Origin: Streptomycetaceae bacterium | GTDB lineage: Bacteria; Actinomycetota; Actinomycetes; Nanopelagicales; Nanopelagicaceae | DNA: 6,021 nt | Direction of reading: 5' to 3' | Assembly: GCA_027486075.1 (NCBI GenBank) | Contig: JAIXPU010000015.1 | Coordinates: forward strand, 1 to 6,021 | Part shown: positions 5,188 to 6,021 of the stretch, piece after piece | Layout of the letters: each line of letters starts with the position of its first letter | Numbering within the stretch: position 1 is the stretch's first letter | The notes under the pieces: generated by a model | What the model was told of the DNA's origin: nothing | Seen by the model: only the letters and a program-made list of their open reading frames with translations | Database searches by the model: none | Translations under genes and position numbers: made by a program

Positions 5188-6021
5188 TCACTGTAGGGCT
5201 TGAATTCTTGCTCGCGCAATCTTCTGACTAGGTGATTCGTGTCCAAGCATGTATGACAAGAAGTCCAAGAGCTTTCGACTTACTCGTAACCAAATTTTTG
5301 AACGTTTTTTCAAGCCAAGCACTATAAGGAAGGGCTCATCGATTGTAGCAATGGCGGCATTAGCAAGTATTCGGTAGAAGAAGACGCCGCCTTTGCTAAA
5401 TGGTGGTGTGAGAATGAATTTAACTATCGGGGGCGTCATCGCAATCGTTGCTACTTCTTTTGATACAAATCCTGCAATAGTTTCTTCTAATTCGAGAGCA
5501 GATTGCGGTGCGTTGGCAAGTCCCAGTGGTGCTGCGCTCTTCGACCACTCCTGTACATATCTATCTGCGCCCCGCGCGATTGGATATCCCAATTCAAGAT
5601 GAGCTCGTAGAAAAGAGTCGGTAAAAGCGCAATGGACCCAGAGCAGATGGCGTGAATCTCTCGCGCTATATGGCTGGGCCTTACCGTCTTTAGCTGGATA
5701 CTGCCCTTTCACGTGCGAGTGAAGTTCGTTGACGCGCCTGGCTTCGCGCTCAATTGCTTCGGTAGATCCAAATGTTGTTATCGTCAACCAACGAGTTGTT
5801 CGCTCCAGTCGACCCAGCGGATCGGTGTCATATTGAGAGTGTTCTGCAACGCCGGTAAGCGCTGCCGGATGCGCTGCCTGCATGAGCAATGCACGAATAC
5901 CACCCACCAGCGTTGAGATGCACCCATGAACTTCCCACACCGCGCTATCTGGTCCGAAGAGTCCAACGTCATTACCGACAGCCATCTGCTGTGCCCATTG
6001 TGGCGCTCCAGTTGGATCGCC
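5188..6021 (-). CDS. Oxygenase MpaB / DUF2236 family protein, 5' end outside window
   Basis: The frame ending at the TGA at 5188-5190 stays open to the right edge, giving 277 residues. An ATG lies at 5985, but the 12 codons before it (GDPTGAPQWAQQ) match a segment I recall as conserved upstream in actinobacterial members, so the true start is beyond the window. Other family blocks are GLFGPDSAVWEVHG (20-33 from the edge), GGIRALLMQAAHPAALTGVAEHS (core at 40-52), DPLGRLERTTRW (67-78), a TFG (83-85), and LLWVHCAFTDSF (126-137). Family members include the fungal MpaB oxygenase and are related to latex-clearing protein, a heme b oxygenase. His51, His130 and Asp135 are candidate conserved residues, but I cannot assign heme ligands with certainty. 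The C-terminal third is hydrophobic and ends in a basic tail. The substrate is unknown. The HIT gene starts 4 bp after its stop, suggesting co-transcription. Confidence 0.84.
   Translation of the reverse strand, partial: GDPTGAPQWAQQMAVGNDVGLFGPDSAVWEVHGCISTLVGGIRALLMQAAHPAALTGVAEHSQYDTDPLGRLERTTRWLTITTFGSTEAIEREARRVNELHSHVKGQYPAKDGKAQPYSARDSRHLLWVHCAFTDSFLRAHLELGYPIARGADRYVQEWSKSAAPLGLANAPQSALELEETIAGFVSKEVATIAMTPPIVKFILTPPFSKGGVFFYRILANAAIATIDEPFLIVLGLKKRSKIWLRVSRKLLDFLSYMLGHESPSQKIARARIQALQ

Larger units (their letters stand above)
111..6021 (-). other. Predicted single transcription unit of seven genes containing the hydroxyproline catabolic set
   Basis: All seven minus-strand genes are packed with gaps of 4, 14, -4, -4, 10 and 20 bp in order of transcription. 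No gap is large enough for a usual promoter, so at least the five pathway genes from 4764 to 111 should share one message. That message probably starts upstream of the MpaB gene, outside the window. A promoter inside the HIT or MpaB coding sequence, serving the pathway genes alone, cannot be excluded by eye. Confidence 0.6.

Noticed and set aside
5184..5246. Longer N-terminus for the HIT protein, from TTG 5246
   Set aside because: The added residues are encoded in the 3' end of the MpaB-family gene, and the MSDCIFC start at 5183 is standard for the family.
1..6021. A mobile element, CRISPR array, tRNA or other undescribed system
   Set aside because: Reading both strands, I found no direct-repeat arrays, transposase-like frames, tRNA-like segments or unexplained non-coding stretches; every part is covered by ordinary metabolic or conserved genes.

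Overview
The window is a dense bacterial stretch with almost no intergenic DNA. It reads as a catabolic gene cluster for trans-4-hydroxy-L-proline, preceded by two housekeeping-type or unrelated genes. Base composition is close to balanced, by eye a little under 50% G+C. The first gene belongs to the oxygenase MpaB / DUF2236 family in the form I associate with Actinomycetota (GDPTG-x-P-x-W, then GLFGPDSAVW and RALLMQAAHP). I infer an actinobacterium of unusually moderate G+C, such as a freshwater planktonic lineage (Nanopelagicales or 'Luna'-type). The phylum is reasonably supported; the lineage is a guess.

Layout, read along the minus strand from the right edge: (1) an MpaB/DUF2236 protein whose 5' end lies outside the window (6021-5188); (2) a HIT-family protein (5183-4779); (3) a D-amino-acid-oxidase-type FAD subunit (4764-3622); (4) a small [2Fe-2S] subunit (3625-3374); (5) an FAD/NAD(P)-fold oxidoreductase subunit with a C-terminal Cys4 cluster (3377-2040); (6) a DapA-superfamily deaminase (2029-1136); (7) a proline-racemase-family 4-hydroxyproline 2-epimerase (1115-111). 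Seven genes run in one direction with gaps of at most 20 bp and two 4-bp overlaps, so they look like one transcription unit. At the left edge the last 33 codons of a convergent plus-strand gene (1-102) resemble the C-terminus of an aldehyde dehydrogenase of the alpha-ketoglutaric semialdehyde dehydrogenase type.

Together they give a coherent pathway. The epimerase converts trans-4-hydroxy-L-proline to cis-4-hydroxy-D-proline. The three-subunit flavin/iron-sulfur dehydrogenase oxidises this to delta1-pyrroline-4-hydroxy-2-carboxylate. The DapA-like enzyme deaminates that to alpha-ketoglutaric semialdehyde, and the convergent aldehyde dehydrogenase would yield alpha-ketoglutarate for the TCA cycle. 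No transporter or regulator is visible here; if present they lie outside.

I see no RNA gene, mobile element, CRISPR array or long repeat, and no gene-free stretch longer than 20 bp. I found no credible evidence of an undescribed system. The points worth a second look are the operon arrangement, the choice of the multi-subunit dehydrogenase, the convergent junction and the poor ribosome binding sites.
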